From positions 566,075,010-566,139,009 of the forward strand of contig NC_081413.1 in NCBI RefSeq assembly GCF_030272615.1: 64,000 nt of DNA, in the 5' to 3' direction. Below are positions 24,066 to 35,104 of this stretch, piece after piece. The stretch comes from Cryptomeria japonica (Eukaryota; Streptophyta; Pinopsida; Cupressales; Cupressaceae). The notes under the pieces were generated by a model. That model did not search any database. It was not told where the DNA came from and saw nothing but the letters and a program-made list of their open reading frames with translations. Every line of letters starts with the position of its first letter. Position 1 is the first letter of the stretch. Both the position numbers and the translations under genes were made by a program.

Positions 24066-27000
24066 TCAACCTTGTAGTTGGGTAGTTATTATCTGAAAAA
24101 GATTGCCCAAAATTAAGTTTATACTATCCATAAACTTTTTGCTATCTTTTATTGTTGTTTCAATTCTCTTCACAGTGCCGGTGAGATGTTGCAATTGCTC
24201 TGTCGGTGTTTTACTTCCCGGTGTTAATGCCTCTGAGTTTTCCTTCCATAGAGATGCTAGATAATCCAATCTTGTACTCAGTTTAGATCTCAAGTGTTTT
24301 GCCTTATTTATTATTGTCTCTTTCTCTTTCTCTTGTTTAAGTAATTTTGTCTCAAAATTTGCTAACTTATCTTCAAAAATAGATAATGAATCCAGTGAGT
24401 TGACAAAATTGTCTGCAAGCTTGTTTATCTCTTCCTGTGTCTTTCTTATTTTCTTGTCTATATCTATAGTCAGGAAGTTTGTTTTGCATGTGTCTTTGTA
24501 CAGGTTTTTGTACTCTTTTAACAAACTACACAGTTCCAGTAGAAGTGTGTCAAAATCTCTGTTACACTTCTTAATTTCTTCCTCAAAGAATTTCAGTTTC
24601 TCCTTTTCTACAATGTCCTTTACAAATTCTACCTTTATTTGCTCAATATTTCTAGAAATGTATTTACATAGTGTATCCAACTATCCTAAAGAATCTTTAT
24701 TATCTATATTAGAATTAGGAGAGATTATTTTCAAAATTGGTATTGAATCATCTATTGCTTTGTAAGCTTGTGAACTATAGTCAGTTATTTTCTTGATGGA
24801 TTCAAGTAATACCTGAGTCACATTTGTTGACTTTGATGGTGACCCAACAAACTGAGTACTGGTGGAAGTGACCATGCTTGTATTGACCTCTGGTAGGTCA
24901 GTTTGTGTATGCATTTCCTTTAGCACTGGTTTTCTTGCTTCATTGCTTACTGGTGGCATCTATACTGGAGCCTTTAGCTTTGTCAATTCCTCTGTTTGTG
25001 CTTCAGATTCCATCTTTTTCCCTGTATCCACTGCCGATTGCTCTATATTTCCTATTATCGGAGGCTCTTTGGCCATATCTGATTTTTCACTTGGGTCTTT
25101 ATCAACTGTTATGTTGATCTTTTGGGTATCAACATTTACAGTGAATAGGACTTCAGGATTTGTATTGCTATCCTCTGCATCCATGCTTTCAGCTGTCGGT
25201 TGGTTTTCAAGGATTGTAATTTTTATAGGTGGAGGTAGGTTATCTTTAACCTTTATGCTTGGAGGTCCACCAACTTTCCCTTTCCCTTTGTCCTTATCCT
25301 TCTGATATACCTTAATAGGCTTGGGATTCCTATATTCTTCTTGTTTTTCTTTTTCAACCAAAAATATGTCCCAACCATCTTCTATTTCCTCTAAAACATC
25401 TGTAACTCTACTTGCCATCAATGAAATATGCTGGTGTGCAGTGGAAAAAACTATCCAGTTGTCCTAAGCTATCAGATCATCAATTTCTTTTGGGGAATTT
25501 ACCGGATATACAACAAGTAGTTTTTCTACTTTTATTTTCTTGTCCAATTTAATTACTCCTTGCCTTTTGGCCTCAAGTCTTTTGTATAAGTCATCAGGAA
25601 TTTCATTTATGACTTCCATCAAAACCTTTTTAAACATGTCCATGTGTAGTATTACACTCTCCTCAACTTGCCCTTTCTCATCAGCCGATAGAGTGTCATA
25701 AATTTTCCTTATGTTCTTCAATTTTCCTTCCTTTGTGATCTCATTTAACAAAATGTCTAGAGGTGCCAAGTCAGTTTTTCCCTTTTTCTTTTTCTTAGGA
25801 GTCAGTTTCCTTTTAGGTGTGACCTTTTTGACCGGAGATCTCACAGCTTGTTGCTTCTGCCTTGTCCTTCTAGGTGAAGGAGTGGTTGCTGGTGAGGGAT
25901 CTCTTTTCCTAACAACTCTTTTAAAGGTTGCTGGCATATCTCCTTCTGAAGAAGTACCTACTGGTGATAGATGAGCTTCAGGTTGTGGGGCTGCCAACTC
26001 ATCTTCAGTTATGCAAGTTTTCTTTAATAAATCTTCCTTAATGGCTTTTGCTTGTCTGGATCCTTTCCTCACAACTGCCTCAACCTTTTTCACTCTTTTC
26101 TTTGATTGAATTTGGTTTTCTATGGTTTCAACACTACCAAATATTTCTTCTTTAGGTTCATTGAGGGCTTCCAGAAGTGCTTTGGCATAAGTTTCAACTA
26201 TGTGGTCATCTATTTCATAGCCCATTTCTATTACCCAGATTGTCCTGGGGATGACTGCTTCCATCCATATTCCATCCTTTTTTATAACAAAGCATATATC
26301 ATCTTTGTATTTGTCTACAATCTTCTGTGATAACCTTGTCCTTTTCTTCATTTTCATCTTTAGTACTTGGAAAAAGTCATGAATGTTGTTTTCCTTATTC
26401 TCACCCATGGTATTGAATAGTTCTGTTAGTTGCTTTCATACCAGTATGTCATATCTGAATTCTTTATATCCTATACTAGGAACTTGTTTTGTTATATGAA
26501 GCATTAGACACACTAACAGATTTCCAAATCTGAAGGTTCCTTTCTTATCCTTCTTTATCTTTCCAAGGTTGTCTATCAGTTCATCCTTTAGCCATTCACA
26601 GATGTCAATTTTTGAATTGTTGGTTATTATGTCATAAGTACTCTTAATGCATAAACTTGAAACTGAGTTGAGTCTATTGGCATGAGTGGCTTTGTAACCT
26701 AATATCATGCTTATGAATCTCACATTTGTATCCTTTACATCATTAACCCTTAAAGATCTTTTATCAGATGTTGCACCTGTTAGGTCAATGACTAAATCAT
26801 TTGAAACTTTCTTGTTTTTATCTAGTCTTTTACCAATGGTCGGTAACCCTATGACAACCTTTACCGCTTGCTTGGTGATCTTATGAATTGCATCTAACTA
26901 GAAAAATTCTCCATGAACTCTGCTTAACACTATCCTTAGGAAATTCAGGAATACTAAGGATTTCTATGAATCCTAGGGTTTCAATGATTTTGTGTTCAGC

Positions 27001-27261
27001 TTTGATATTGCCGGTATCATCACATATCTCGGTTTTGTACGTGGTTTTGATTTCCTCATCTCCTAGCTCTTCAATATTGCAGTGAATATACATTCTAGGG
27101 TCTTCAACATATACAACACCTTTAGGGATTTTAGAGAATGCACCTAAGGTATCATCTTTCTTTTCTATTTCGGGGACCAACTGAAATACGGGCCTAGGTC
27201 TTTTAATTACTTCCACAACAGTAGGGTTCGCTATGTATTCAATTGCAGAGGTGGATGCCAT
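24066..27261 (-). pseudogene. ORF2 of element B, conserved unknown protein
   Basis: Start ATG at 27,261 (MASTSAIEYIANPT...), end near 24,066; about 1,065 codons. There is one frameshift near 26,940 and stops near 26,905, 26,436, 25,464, 24,960 and 24,681. N-terminal domain: VEDPRMYIHCNIEELG (about 27,080), VLSRVHGEFF (about 26,930), ANRLNSVSSL (about 26,670), KIDICEWLKDELIDNL (about 26,600) and FRFGNLLVCLMLHI (about 26,530), the same series as in A and C. Middle part: Pro/Lys-rich, with TPKRKLTPKKKKKGK (about 25,790). A second helical module follows (25,464-25,760), then a Pro/Thr/Lys-rich linker and a long C-terminal coiled coil (24,066-24,680). No catalytic motif or membrane segment is seen. 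It occupies the place where pol would be. Function unknown. Confidence 0.8.
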
Positions 27262-27561
27262 GATAAAATACCTTTTTTTGTCTTGGATGAATGATTGCTT
27301 GGAGTGTGCTTGCTTCTTTCTTGAAATGCCTTAGCTCAAAAATCTTCGCGCTCTCTAAAAGTTTGAAATCACGGTGAAATGAAATGGAGCCAAAACCTTA
27401 TTTTATAAAGTCTTTTTTGCTACCTACCACATTAATTGTATGCCGGTTATGTATTCACTTAACTTTATTTGCCGGTATTAAGTGATTTTCAACTTCTTTT
27501 CTCTAACCGAGGGAATAATAGCACGTGTCATTAGATTGCCAAACCCTCAAGATAATTTTCT
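27262..27561. other. Spacer between ORF1 and ORF2 of element B
   Basis: Exactly 300 bp without a continuing coding frame, matching in place the spacers of A and C. Confidence 0.6.
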
Positions 27562-28719
27562 TCAATTAGATGAAGAGCTTCCTGTTGGTGGAGCACTGCT
27601 CTGTCCTGCCAGTGGAGCATCACATTGTCCTGCCGGTGGAGCATTTGTTGGTTCTACTGATGGAGGAGTATTCCCAATATTTAGATTAGCTTTTCTAATC
27701 CATTACTTTGAGAATTCTTGCTTAACCTCTTCAATTTTTTCTTTACCTTTCAAGCTAGCATTTTTGTTGTCTACCGGTGTACCTTTACTTCTACAAAATT
27801 TAGCAATATGCCCAATCTTGTTACATGCATAACAAGTTACATTATTTTTCTGAATAGCTTTCCCATAACCTATGCTGGTTTGTGTTCTGCATTGATTTGA
27901 TAAATGTCCAAATCTTCCACAAACATAGCATATTACATTCATTCTGTAGTTTTCAGATTCATGACCAACTTTGTTGCATTTGGAGCGTTGACCGATGGGA
28001 GGATTGATATTTTGATAATTCCTAGATCTACATTCATTTGCCCTATGACCATATTTATTATAGTTAAAGCATTTTCCATTGAATTTATAAGTATTAGGTG
28101 GTCTTACTAGTTTGCCGTGATCCTAAGTATTTGCAGTACCGGAGCTTTCTCCAACTTCAAATCCAATTCCAGAAGTGTCACCTTTGGCTTTTTGATTCTT
28201 CAATAAGGTACCAAGTTCTTCTGAGCTTTTCTTGAATTTTTCTTTATGTTGATTTGCAGTTTCCAATTCCCTTTCCAAGATTTCTTTTTGTCTCATTAGT
28301 TCATTCGAGTCATTCTGAGTATGCATCAGATTTGTCTTCAACATGTCATTTTCATAGCTAGGTCTTGTGTTCTCATTTGCTACATCACTTACTCTTCTGG
28401 TCAATTCTTCTTCATTCTTCTTTTTGTCCTCAATCTCTTTGCAAAATCTCATAGTCATATCCTGCATTTCATTTTTTGTTGTCATGATCTCTTGTTTCAA
28501 CTTGCTTATCATATCATTAAGTGATCCCTTTTCATCATTCTCATTTTGCAATTTTTCACAAAGTTATCTTCTCTTATTTCTTGTAACAGTAAGATTTTCT
28601 TGAAGTGCCTAAATGATATCCTGAGCTGCTTTTAAATCATCTTCTAATTTGATATTTTTCAACTTCTCTGCATCATAGTCAGTAAGAGCTCCTTCAAGTT
28701 GCTTCATTAGATTTTCCAT
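27562..28719 (-). pseudogene. ORF1 of element B: coiled coil and zinc knuckles
   Basis: One reading frame of 386 codons from ATG 28,719 (MENLMKQLEGALTDYDAEKL) to the stop at 27,562-27,564. It is broken only by TAG near 28,610, TAA near 28,566 and TAG at 28,123. Residues about 1-180 are heptad-rich and form a predicted coiled coil. Then come four knuckles: CFNYNKYGHRANEC (one ligand lost), SKCNKVGHESENY (degraded), CYVCGRFGHLSNQC and CYACNKIGHIAKFC (complete). The tail is rich in Pro, Ala and Gly (27,570-27,660). The protein differs from the UBN2-type Gag of element D but has the knuckle end expected of a nucleocapsid. Likely role: particle formation or RNA binding, inferred. Confidence 0.85.
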
Positions 28720-28776
28720 CTTTATCGGTGTCAAGATCTTCCTCAAGCTATTAGGCTATTGAAAATAGAGGACCAG

Positions 28777-28788
28777 GCTCTGATACCA
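28777..28788 (-). promoter_or_regulatory. Primer binding site of element B
   Basis: Minus-strand tggtatcagagc, complementary to the 3' end of plant initiator-Met tRNA, two bases inside the 5' LTR. Confidence 0.92.
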
Positions 28789-28790
28789 AT

Positions 28791-29602
28791 TGTTAGGGTT
28801 CCCATAGATACTGAAGGGGGGGGGTGGTGAATCAGTATCTGACCAGTATTCAAATTTTCTTAAGATAAAACATGCAGAACATAAAGTAACAGTGTACCGG
28901 TATGCAAGAATTAATGTAATAAACATAATAAAAAACATCCACATGAAAAGAACACCATAACACAAGATGTTTAATGAGGAAACCCGGTGTGGAAAAAACC
29001 TCGGTGGGATTTGTGACCCACAATATTCACTTACTGGCCAATAAGAGAATATTACTTACAATAGGGGCCTGCACATGCAGGAAGGCCAATTGCCTAGACC
29101 ACATTGCTCAGTGAGAAATCACACTAACTTACAATGAGGATTATACTAATCCAATATTTTGTACTGCTTTATAATAGCATCTCCAATGCCAGATTCAATA
29201 CCGGTTCTTGCTCTGTTCTTTACATATACCCTTGACCTATAATTCGCACATTAGGTCTATCTAATAATTTTCTTTATGCTCGCTTACCTTTCCCTACAAA
29301 TGTCTATAATGATCTCCTTTATATACAAGAGTCATTTTACAATTTACCAAGTCGGCTTGCAATAATAATCAAAATATTACATATCAAAAATCCTGTCGGC
29401 CTTTGTGCCAGTATACATCTTTTCTTCTGTGTCAGTGCTGGTGCCAGTGTCAACTGGTCTTGCTAATGTCGGTGCACTGTCTTGCTTGAATAATACTTTG
29501 CTGGTGGAATGTCTTGCTGGTGCCATAGGATTGCAAGGTTGCCATCAATGACAAAACCTTCAATCACACACAATGTCTCATTGGAGTGTCCATATGCCAA
29601 CA
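28791..29602 (-). repeat. 5' LTR of element B
   Basis: 812 bp. Starts tgttagggtt and ends ccaaca in plus-strand terms, followed by the target duplication CAATC. Same layout as the left LTR, including the TATA-like box on the minus strand near 29,320. Confidence 0.95.
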
Positions 29603-29607
29603 CAATC

Positions 29608-29849
29608 AGTACTTTGTTCTTTTCTTTCAATTCTCCAATCATCTCTTCAATCTCTTCAGATATACTATTCTCAGATGATGTCTCAATTTGTTCCACCAAC
29701 TCTTGTGAGTCTTGTAGATCATCAGACAACCTTCTTCTGACTTTCAATGATTTTTGCATTTGTCTTTGCATGTCTGCAATCACTTGATTAGCATGATCCA
29801 ACTCTTCTTGCAGATACACAATTCTCCTTGATTGTTTATAGCCTTCCAT
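29608..29849 (-). pseudogene. ORF1 of element A, 5' part: coiled coil
   Basis: Start ATG at 29,849 (MEGYKQSRRIVYLQEELDHA). About 80 open codons of charged heptad-type sequence end at the point where element B is inserted. The start lies about 60 bp inside the primer site, as in C. The frame continues at 23,034 once B and one copy of CAATC are taken away (242 plus 166 bases up to the next internal Met codon, divisible by three). Expected product as for the 3' part: a Gag-like structural protein. Confidence 0.85.
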
Positions 29850-29897
29850 TGATAAGATCTTTTTCTTTAGGTTGCTAAACCCTTTTCCAAGATAAAA

Positions 29898-29909
29898 GCT
29901 TTGATACCA
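29898..29909 (-). promoter_or_regulatory. Primer binding site of element A
   Basis: Minus-strand tggtatcaaagc, two bases inside the 5' LTR. It differs at one position from the initiator-Met site tggtatcagagc of B, C and D. Confidence 0.9.
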
Positions 29910-29911
29910 AT

Positions 29912-31066
29912 TGTTAGGCCCAATATGGAAAGCTAATGTACTGAGAGGGGAGGGGTGAATCAATACTTCAAATCTTTTCTCGAACAATAACTTTACTGTT
30001 AAGCATAAACCAAAAACTATTGTAACATAATATAATGCTGAAACAAATAAATAACAATCATACATGATTCACTCCATCACACATATATTTTGGTTATGCA
30101 GAAACTCTTGGTTAGAGAGAAAAACTGTGGTGGGGATGACACCCACAACTTCACTACTACAATAATAAAGGTTGCTCGGTTAGAGCTACATGTTTAGCTA
30201 TTTCTGATAGCTTACCCTATTAGGAGTATCAAGATCTTTAGATCTACCTTGCTAAAGGATTTTACAACACTTAAACTAAATGTTGCACTTGGTTAAAGGC
30301 TTTACAATTTATAGAATTTGTTAGTCTTTTACCCTGTTAAAGGTTTCTCTTACAACTCAAAATATTACACTGCAAAATTACATTTGAAATGTTATAGCAG
30401 ATTCTATGTGCTCAAAATGAGATTACCTTGCTTATAGCATACCTTAGTAATCCATAGATTAACTTGGTAAACCTTTCTGTTTACTCTATTCCTTGACTGC
30501 TCTGAAATCCTTCTCAGTGAACTTTGTATATCTACAACAGTCATAACACTCAGTGCTTTCCCATGATTTTTCTTTTCACATATGTCTTGCTTTCTTCTCA
30601 CCTGTTGATCCTCAATTCATGTTGTATAAATAGATCTCTTATGATGTTGATTATGTTCATGCATCGATCTTACAAACAAGATTCATCAAATGAATAACTA
30701 TACAAAATATTTCATTGGATAGATGACCTCAAGATCATACAAAATCTTTAAGGTGCAATTTTCTATGTGATAACGGTTCTTTGTTCCTCAATCTTGTAAC
30801 ACGTTTCCACACATGTGTCCAGGTTCAATGAATCTGGTAACACATTTTCACTTGGTGTATGTTCACTCGGTATATCATTTTGCTACTCGGTAGACATAGA
30901 GTGTTACTCGGTAGATAGCTCGGTATATACTAGACTCTGTGACTTCAATCTTTTGTAACCGATTGCTTTAGTGCTTACCGACTGAATGTTCCAGTAGTAT
31001 TTACCGACTAGAGTATATAGGATGACTTTGGATATAAAACTAATGACAACTTAGTAAATAGTAACA
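29912..31066 (-). repeat. 5' LTR of element A
   Basis: 1,155 bp, TG...CA, followed by the target duplication AATTA. Compared with the left LTR it lacks short stretches, for example near 30,370, where about 20 bp around the left LTR's ctttacaaatatctgcaac are missing. Confidence 0.93.
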
Positions 31067-31071
31067 AATTA

Positions 31072-32532
31072 TACACATGGATGCAATGGACATGATTTAG
31101 GATGTGTGCAATGAAGTGTGGAGGTTCATGAGAAATATACATTAATTTTTTCTGAAGAAGATTTAGGTTTCTATCCTCCTCCTTTGTTGACATCCCCTCC
31201 CCCATTGTCTAATATATCTATGAATTTTCCAACAACTTTTAATCACAACAAGAGATAATTTTGTGTGAGTTTCTTAAAGCCAACTTTATTACTCTCCCCT
31301 TGAGAAATTGAAGAAAAAACCATAAAAAAAATTAGGACAATCCTTTTTTCAAGCATCATCAACTATTCCACTAATGAATGTCATAATTTGGAGATTAAAA
31401 TTCAACAAATTTTTGTAGTTCTAGTAACATTTAAATAATAGGTGACAATGAGTTATGCACACATCATATCCCCTCTAAATGATATTTATAACCTATTATG
31501 TTTTTATCATTCTATATGACATCGATAGCTTAATTACCTATTAGGGGCTCATTGTCATTCATGGTACTATGATTTCATGTGCAATCATACTTGGGAGGCA
31601 ATGTAATAGCCTAGTACTTCTTGTCTCTACATTGTGGAGAAGAATAATAGTTGTCAATTATTCCTCTTTTTTAAGGATCCTCTTTACCTTTGTTGATTTT
31701 TATCTTTTATAACTTGATATCCTTTCTTGCATAGAATTGTCCTCAATCCAAATTTTCTCCTTGCTTGGACGTGTGTGTTCCTTGATTAGGACCTCTTTGA
31801 TTGTTATGTAAGAAAATAAACAAATCCATCGACCTCTCCTCTCTACTTATACACAAAATGTCTCCTTGCACTGATCGAGCCTAAAAAATGTGACACCCTT
31901 GTTCAACAAGGGTTGATACTCTACAACATGATGCCTATCATTCATGAGCTTAAGGTGGTTTCTTTCATTCTCAATAAAAATATGATCAAAACTTTTTGTA
32001 GTTTTGCCACCATCATAATATCATTTTTCTATTGTTGACATCATACATCCTCATGCTACGTTGACAATTCATCAGGCTCTTCAATTTATTCACTCTTTAT
32101 ATGTTAGTGACTACCTTTAACTTATGAACCTTCAAATAAATCATCATAATGACCTTTATTCACTCTTTATATGTTATTGACTACCTTTAACTTATGAACC
32201 TTCAAATAAATCATCATAATGACTACCTTTAATTTTTTATTGTTCCACCCTACAATTTTGTATTTGAGGTATGTAAAATAGTTTCTCTATAGAGTTTTTT
32301 TTTATCTCTTTGCATTCTTTTGGTTGACTTCATTTAAATTATGTAATGTTTCCATGATTCCAAAAAATAAAGACTTTAGGAACAAGGTTTGATATGCATA
32401 TATTTCTTATATACCAGCACAACAATTGAATGTTGGGGGTGTTATGGATATTTTAATACAGACTGTAGCTAAAAATATTGTAAAACATCAAATACATCAT
32501 AAGCTATGCAACCACAAACATAACCTAGTATA
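31072..32532. other. Spacer between elements A and F, no recognised gene
   Basis: AT-rich DNA, continuous with the left flank of A. It contains a nearly perfect 71 bp tandem duplication (about 32,086-32,230, words like gactacctttaacttatgaa). The string tgttgggggtgttatgg near 32,431 resembles a polypurine tract followed by an LTR start, but no partner LTR is visible. No coding signal. Confidence 0.55.
32086..32230. repeat. 71 bp tandem duplication, two copies
   Basis: The block beginning ttcactctttatatgtta and containing cttatgaaccttcaaataaa is present twice in direct succession with one or two differences, so it is recent. Confidence 0.85.
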
Positions 32533-33706
32533 TGATAATTCTAGCAAAACATTCAAAAGAAGAAGGAAATAAAAACACTATTATACTATGCAAACCATAT
32601 ATTTGAGCTCATTCCTTGACCTCCACTGTTTCTCTTTCTCCTCCAAATTAGTGTGGATCTCACCTCCAAAATGCAAGTGTATGCAAGCAAGATTATAATT
32701 CAAAAAATGATAGCGTAAGGATACTAGAGATGTGGTCCTCAAAATGATTGGAAGAGGCCTCCAATTTATAGAATTTGGAGAGAGATGAGACAAGAATTCG
32801 ACGGATGAGATCGATTCAATTTGACAGTCGACATCGCATGCAAAGGGGAGTCTCTTGGGAAATTTCCATTTTGATGGCAAGTGGAAGATGAGTTAGAAGG
32901 ACAATTCCATTTTCGACACTTGGTCAAAAATGGAAACTTTGCCTTTGAGAGAGGAGACAAGTGATTCACTTTTTAGAAAGTGAATCACTTAAGTGACGAC
33001 ATTTGAGTGAGGTGGAAATTAATAATTAATAATTATTAATTTCACTCATAAAATCAAATTAGCCAATTAATATTAAAAAAAAAAATTAATTGTGACATGG
33101 ACAAAAATATGGTGAATAAATAAATATATATTTATTTATTCAAAAAAGGACATGTTAGTAAGAAAGGGGATTAATTAATTATTTAATTAATTAACCTAGG
33201 GGAAATGATTTGAATAAATCAAGATACCAGCCCTAATGATGAATTAAGTCCCAATAGTGATGATTGATTGGCTAATAATTGGTGAAAATTAATGACAATT
33301 GACTGAATTTGACAACAAAATAGGACAAAGGATCGAAAAAGACCCAAAAGTGATAATGATTTTGATAAGAGACTGATAAGATTGATTGATAATGACTTGA
33401 TAATATTAATTGATATTGAGGTTGATAATTAATGACTGATTAATTATCAACAAAGAGGGAATTAAGTCTAATTATCAAGATGATACCAATTCGAATGATT
33501 TTAAAATGTTTTTAAAAAAAATGCCAATTATAATGATTTAGGACTAAATGTGATTGAACGAGATTGATGAGGGTTGGATTTGAAGTGAATTGAAACCAGA
33601 GGAATGACACAATGCCAACATATGATGAAAATCAAATGTGGCATAGAAGACATGCTAAGAATTAGGTTAGCAATGTAAGAGTGATGACCAATTTTGAGTC
33701 ACTACA
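32533..33706 (-). repeat. 3' LTR of element F
   Basis: Nearly identical to 47,570-48,744. On the minus strand the TATA-like ctataaat lies near 32,763-32,770. It contains a perfect inverted repeat with 14 bp arms (32,959-32,972 and 32,977-32,990, loop ttag) and a second, slightly mismatched one near 32,905-32,935. Confidence 0.92.
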
Positions 33707-33725
33707 TTTTGCCCCTCTTTGAGAC
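33707..33725 (-). promoter_or_regulatory. Polypurine tract of element F
   Basis: Minus-strand gtctcaaagaggggcaaaa abuts the LTR start TGTAGTGAC. This is the main evidence that F is read on the minus strand. Confidence 0.75.
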
Positions 33726-33844
33726 AATGTGATTATGAGCACTGTTTCAAAGAATAATTAAGAAGATCATGCCCCAGTAGATCGAGGGACAGAGGTGGGT
33801 GCCCCCTTGAGAGATTTTTTATGTATGAAAGTAATGAATGATCT

Positions 33845-35104
33845 TGTAGTGTCCTAAAATTGTGACACTTACAATTTCGACCGCATTTGGGTCTTCACGA
33901 TGGTGATGCAACACTGAACCTGAATGGAGACCCCGAAACTTGTCCATGACACCAAAAACTGCATTTTTCAGCACCCTGGCCTGATCCTCCTTGCACTCCG
34001 TTGTCCCTGGAGGTGGGACCAGGGTGCCCAGTACCGTGGTCCTTCAGGGCTAGGGTGCCCAGTGCCCTGGTCCCCCAGGACCATGGCGCCCAGTGCCCTG
34101 GTCCCTGGCCCTATTTTGGGCCCGGTCTCTTTCGGGGCCTCGGGTCTTTATGTTTGCAAATTGGAAAATAACCTTTCCTGGTCGGCCTAAGGTCAGAAAA
34201 ATCAGTCTATCAACCCTAATTGACAAGTATATAAACTACATTTTCCTCTCTCATTTGAAAGATGGAAAAAAGGCAGAAGCGATATTCAAACATTAAAACA
34301 TTCAAGCATTCAAGCATTCCTTCAAGCAATTGATCATTCTAAGTCTCCATTCAAGGCTAAGTGTTGCATTCAAGACAAGGATTCAACCATTGAAGAGGAG
34401 ATCACATATCACATACACCATACAACATACAACAACATCTACACCTTCGCATGTAAGAATACAAACATTCTTACAACAAGGTACTAGTACTTGTTTTACA
34501 TTACAATCATTTACATTTACAGCATTTCTCATTTCTTGGTTAATTCCAAAACCGGGGTTTGACCTAAGGGAAAACCCCTAATCCCTAACCCCCCAATCGT
34601 CTTTGCTTTTCTGTGTGTAGGTTGCAGGTACACAGCTGTAATTGAAGATCTGGAATCCTTGTGAGGAGACGAACAGATCCCCCTTCGTTTCGCGGATTTT
34701 TCGGAGGACCGTGTGCACGCCGGGCACCATTGTCCCATCAACTTTCGCTCAAATTTGCAGGATAGCGTCATCTCGATATTTTACTGCTAATTCCAGGTCC
34801 GCAACTTCATCCTATATCCCTATCTCAGTTTATAAGTGAATCTTTCTCACTTTTCATGCATTCCTAGCTTAATCATTCTATCCACATTCTTTACAAAAGA
34901 GGGTAGCCTTGCTGTCTTAACCCTTGAAACTCATTTAGAATCCAATCTTGCATTGAGTGGGATTGGATCTTGTGGGTTTCAACCCCTCTTTTAAATGTAA
35001 AGTCTCCCCTAAGTGAAAACCGTCAACCCTAGTGATCCTCCTTCCCCTCTCCTCGGAGTGGTGGGGGGAACACTTAGGGTTCGCTCGTGATTTTCCACTT
35101 TACA
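33845..35104 (+). repeat. 5' LTR of element E
   Basis: 1,260 bp, starts tgtagtgtcctaaaattgtg and ends ctttaca. TATA box tatataaact at 34,228-34,237. A GC-rich set of three units of about 32 bp (34,016-34,110, core gtgcccagtgccctggtcc) stands out from the AT-rich surroundings. A motif around gaggaccgtgtgcacgccgg (34,704-34,723) recurs in the leader. Confidence 0.95.

Larger units (their letters stand above)
23035..29602 (-). mobile_element. LTR retrotransposon B, non-autonomous, copia-like ends, minus strand, nested in A
   Basis: Complete 6,568 bp element with LTRs at 23,035-23,849 (815 bp) and 28,791-29,602 (812 bp), TG...CA ends, and the perfect target duplication CAATC. It has a primer site of initiator-Met type beside the right LTR and a polypurine tract beside the left. 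It carries ORF1 (28,719-27,562) and ORF2 (27,261-24,066) and no polymerase genes. It sits inside the coiled-coil part of ORF1 of element A, so it is younger than A. Confidence 0.95.
16474..31066 (-). mobile_element. LTR retrotransposon A, non-autonomous, copia-like ends, minus strand, with element B inside
   Basis: Complete element with LTRs at 16,474-17,651 and 29,912-31,066, both TG...CA, flanked by the perfect 5 bp duplication AATTA (16,469-16,473 and 31,067-31,071). Coding direction is minus: the primer site lies next to the right LTR and the polypurine tract next to the left one. Without the nested element B and its target duplication the length is about 8.0 kb. It encodes ORF1 (coiled coil, zinc knuckles) and ORF2 (unknown), but no protease, integrase, RT or RNase H. 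It therefore needs enzymes in trans. Both ORFs are broken by stops and frameshifts. Confidence 0.93.

Noticed and set aside
24862-25305. 147-residue plus-strand frame that looks like a membrane protein
   Set aside because: It is antisense to ORF2 of element B; its hydrophobicity comes from the complement of charged codons.
32425-32532. Possible polypurine tract plus LTR start (tgttgggggtgttatgg)
   Set aside because: No second LTR, primer site or coding region of such an element is visible; kept only as a remark in the spacer entry.
34093-34296. Trp/Pro/Gly-rich frames in the GC-rich part of the E LTR
   Set aside because: Products of the 32 bp repeat; they end in the LTR and are repeated at the other LTR.
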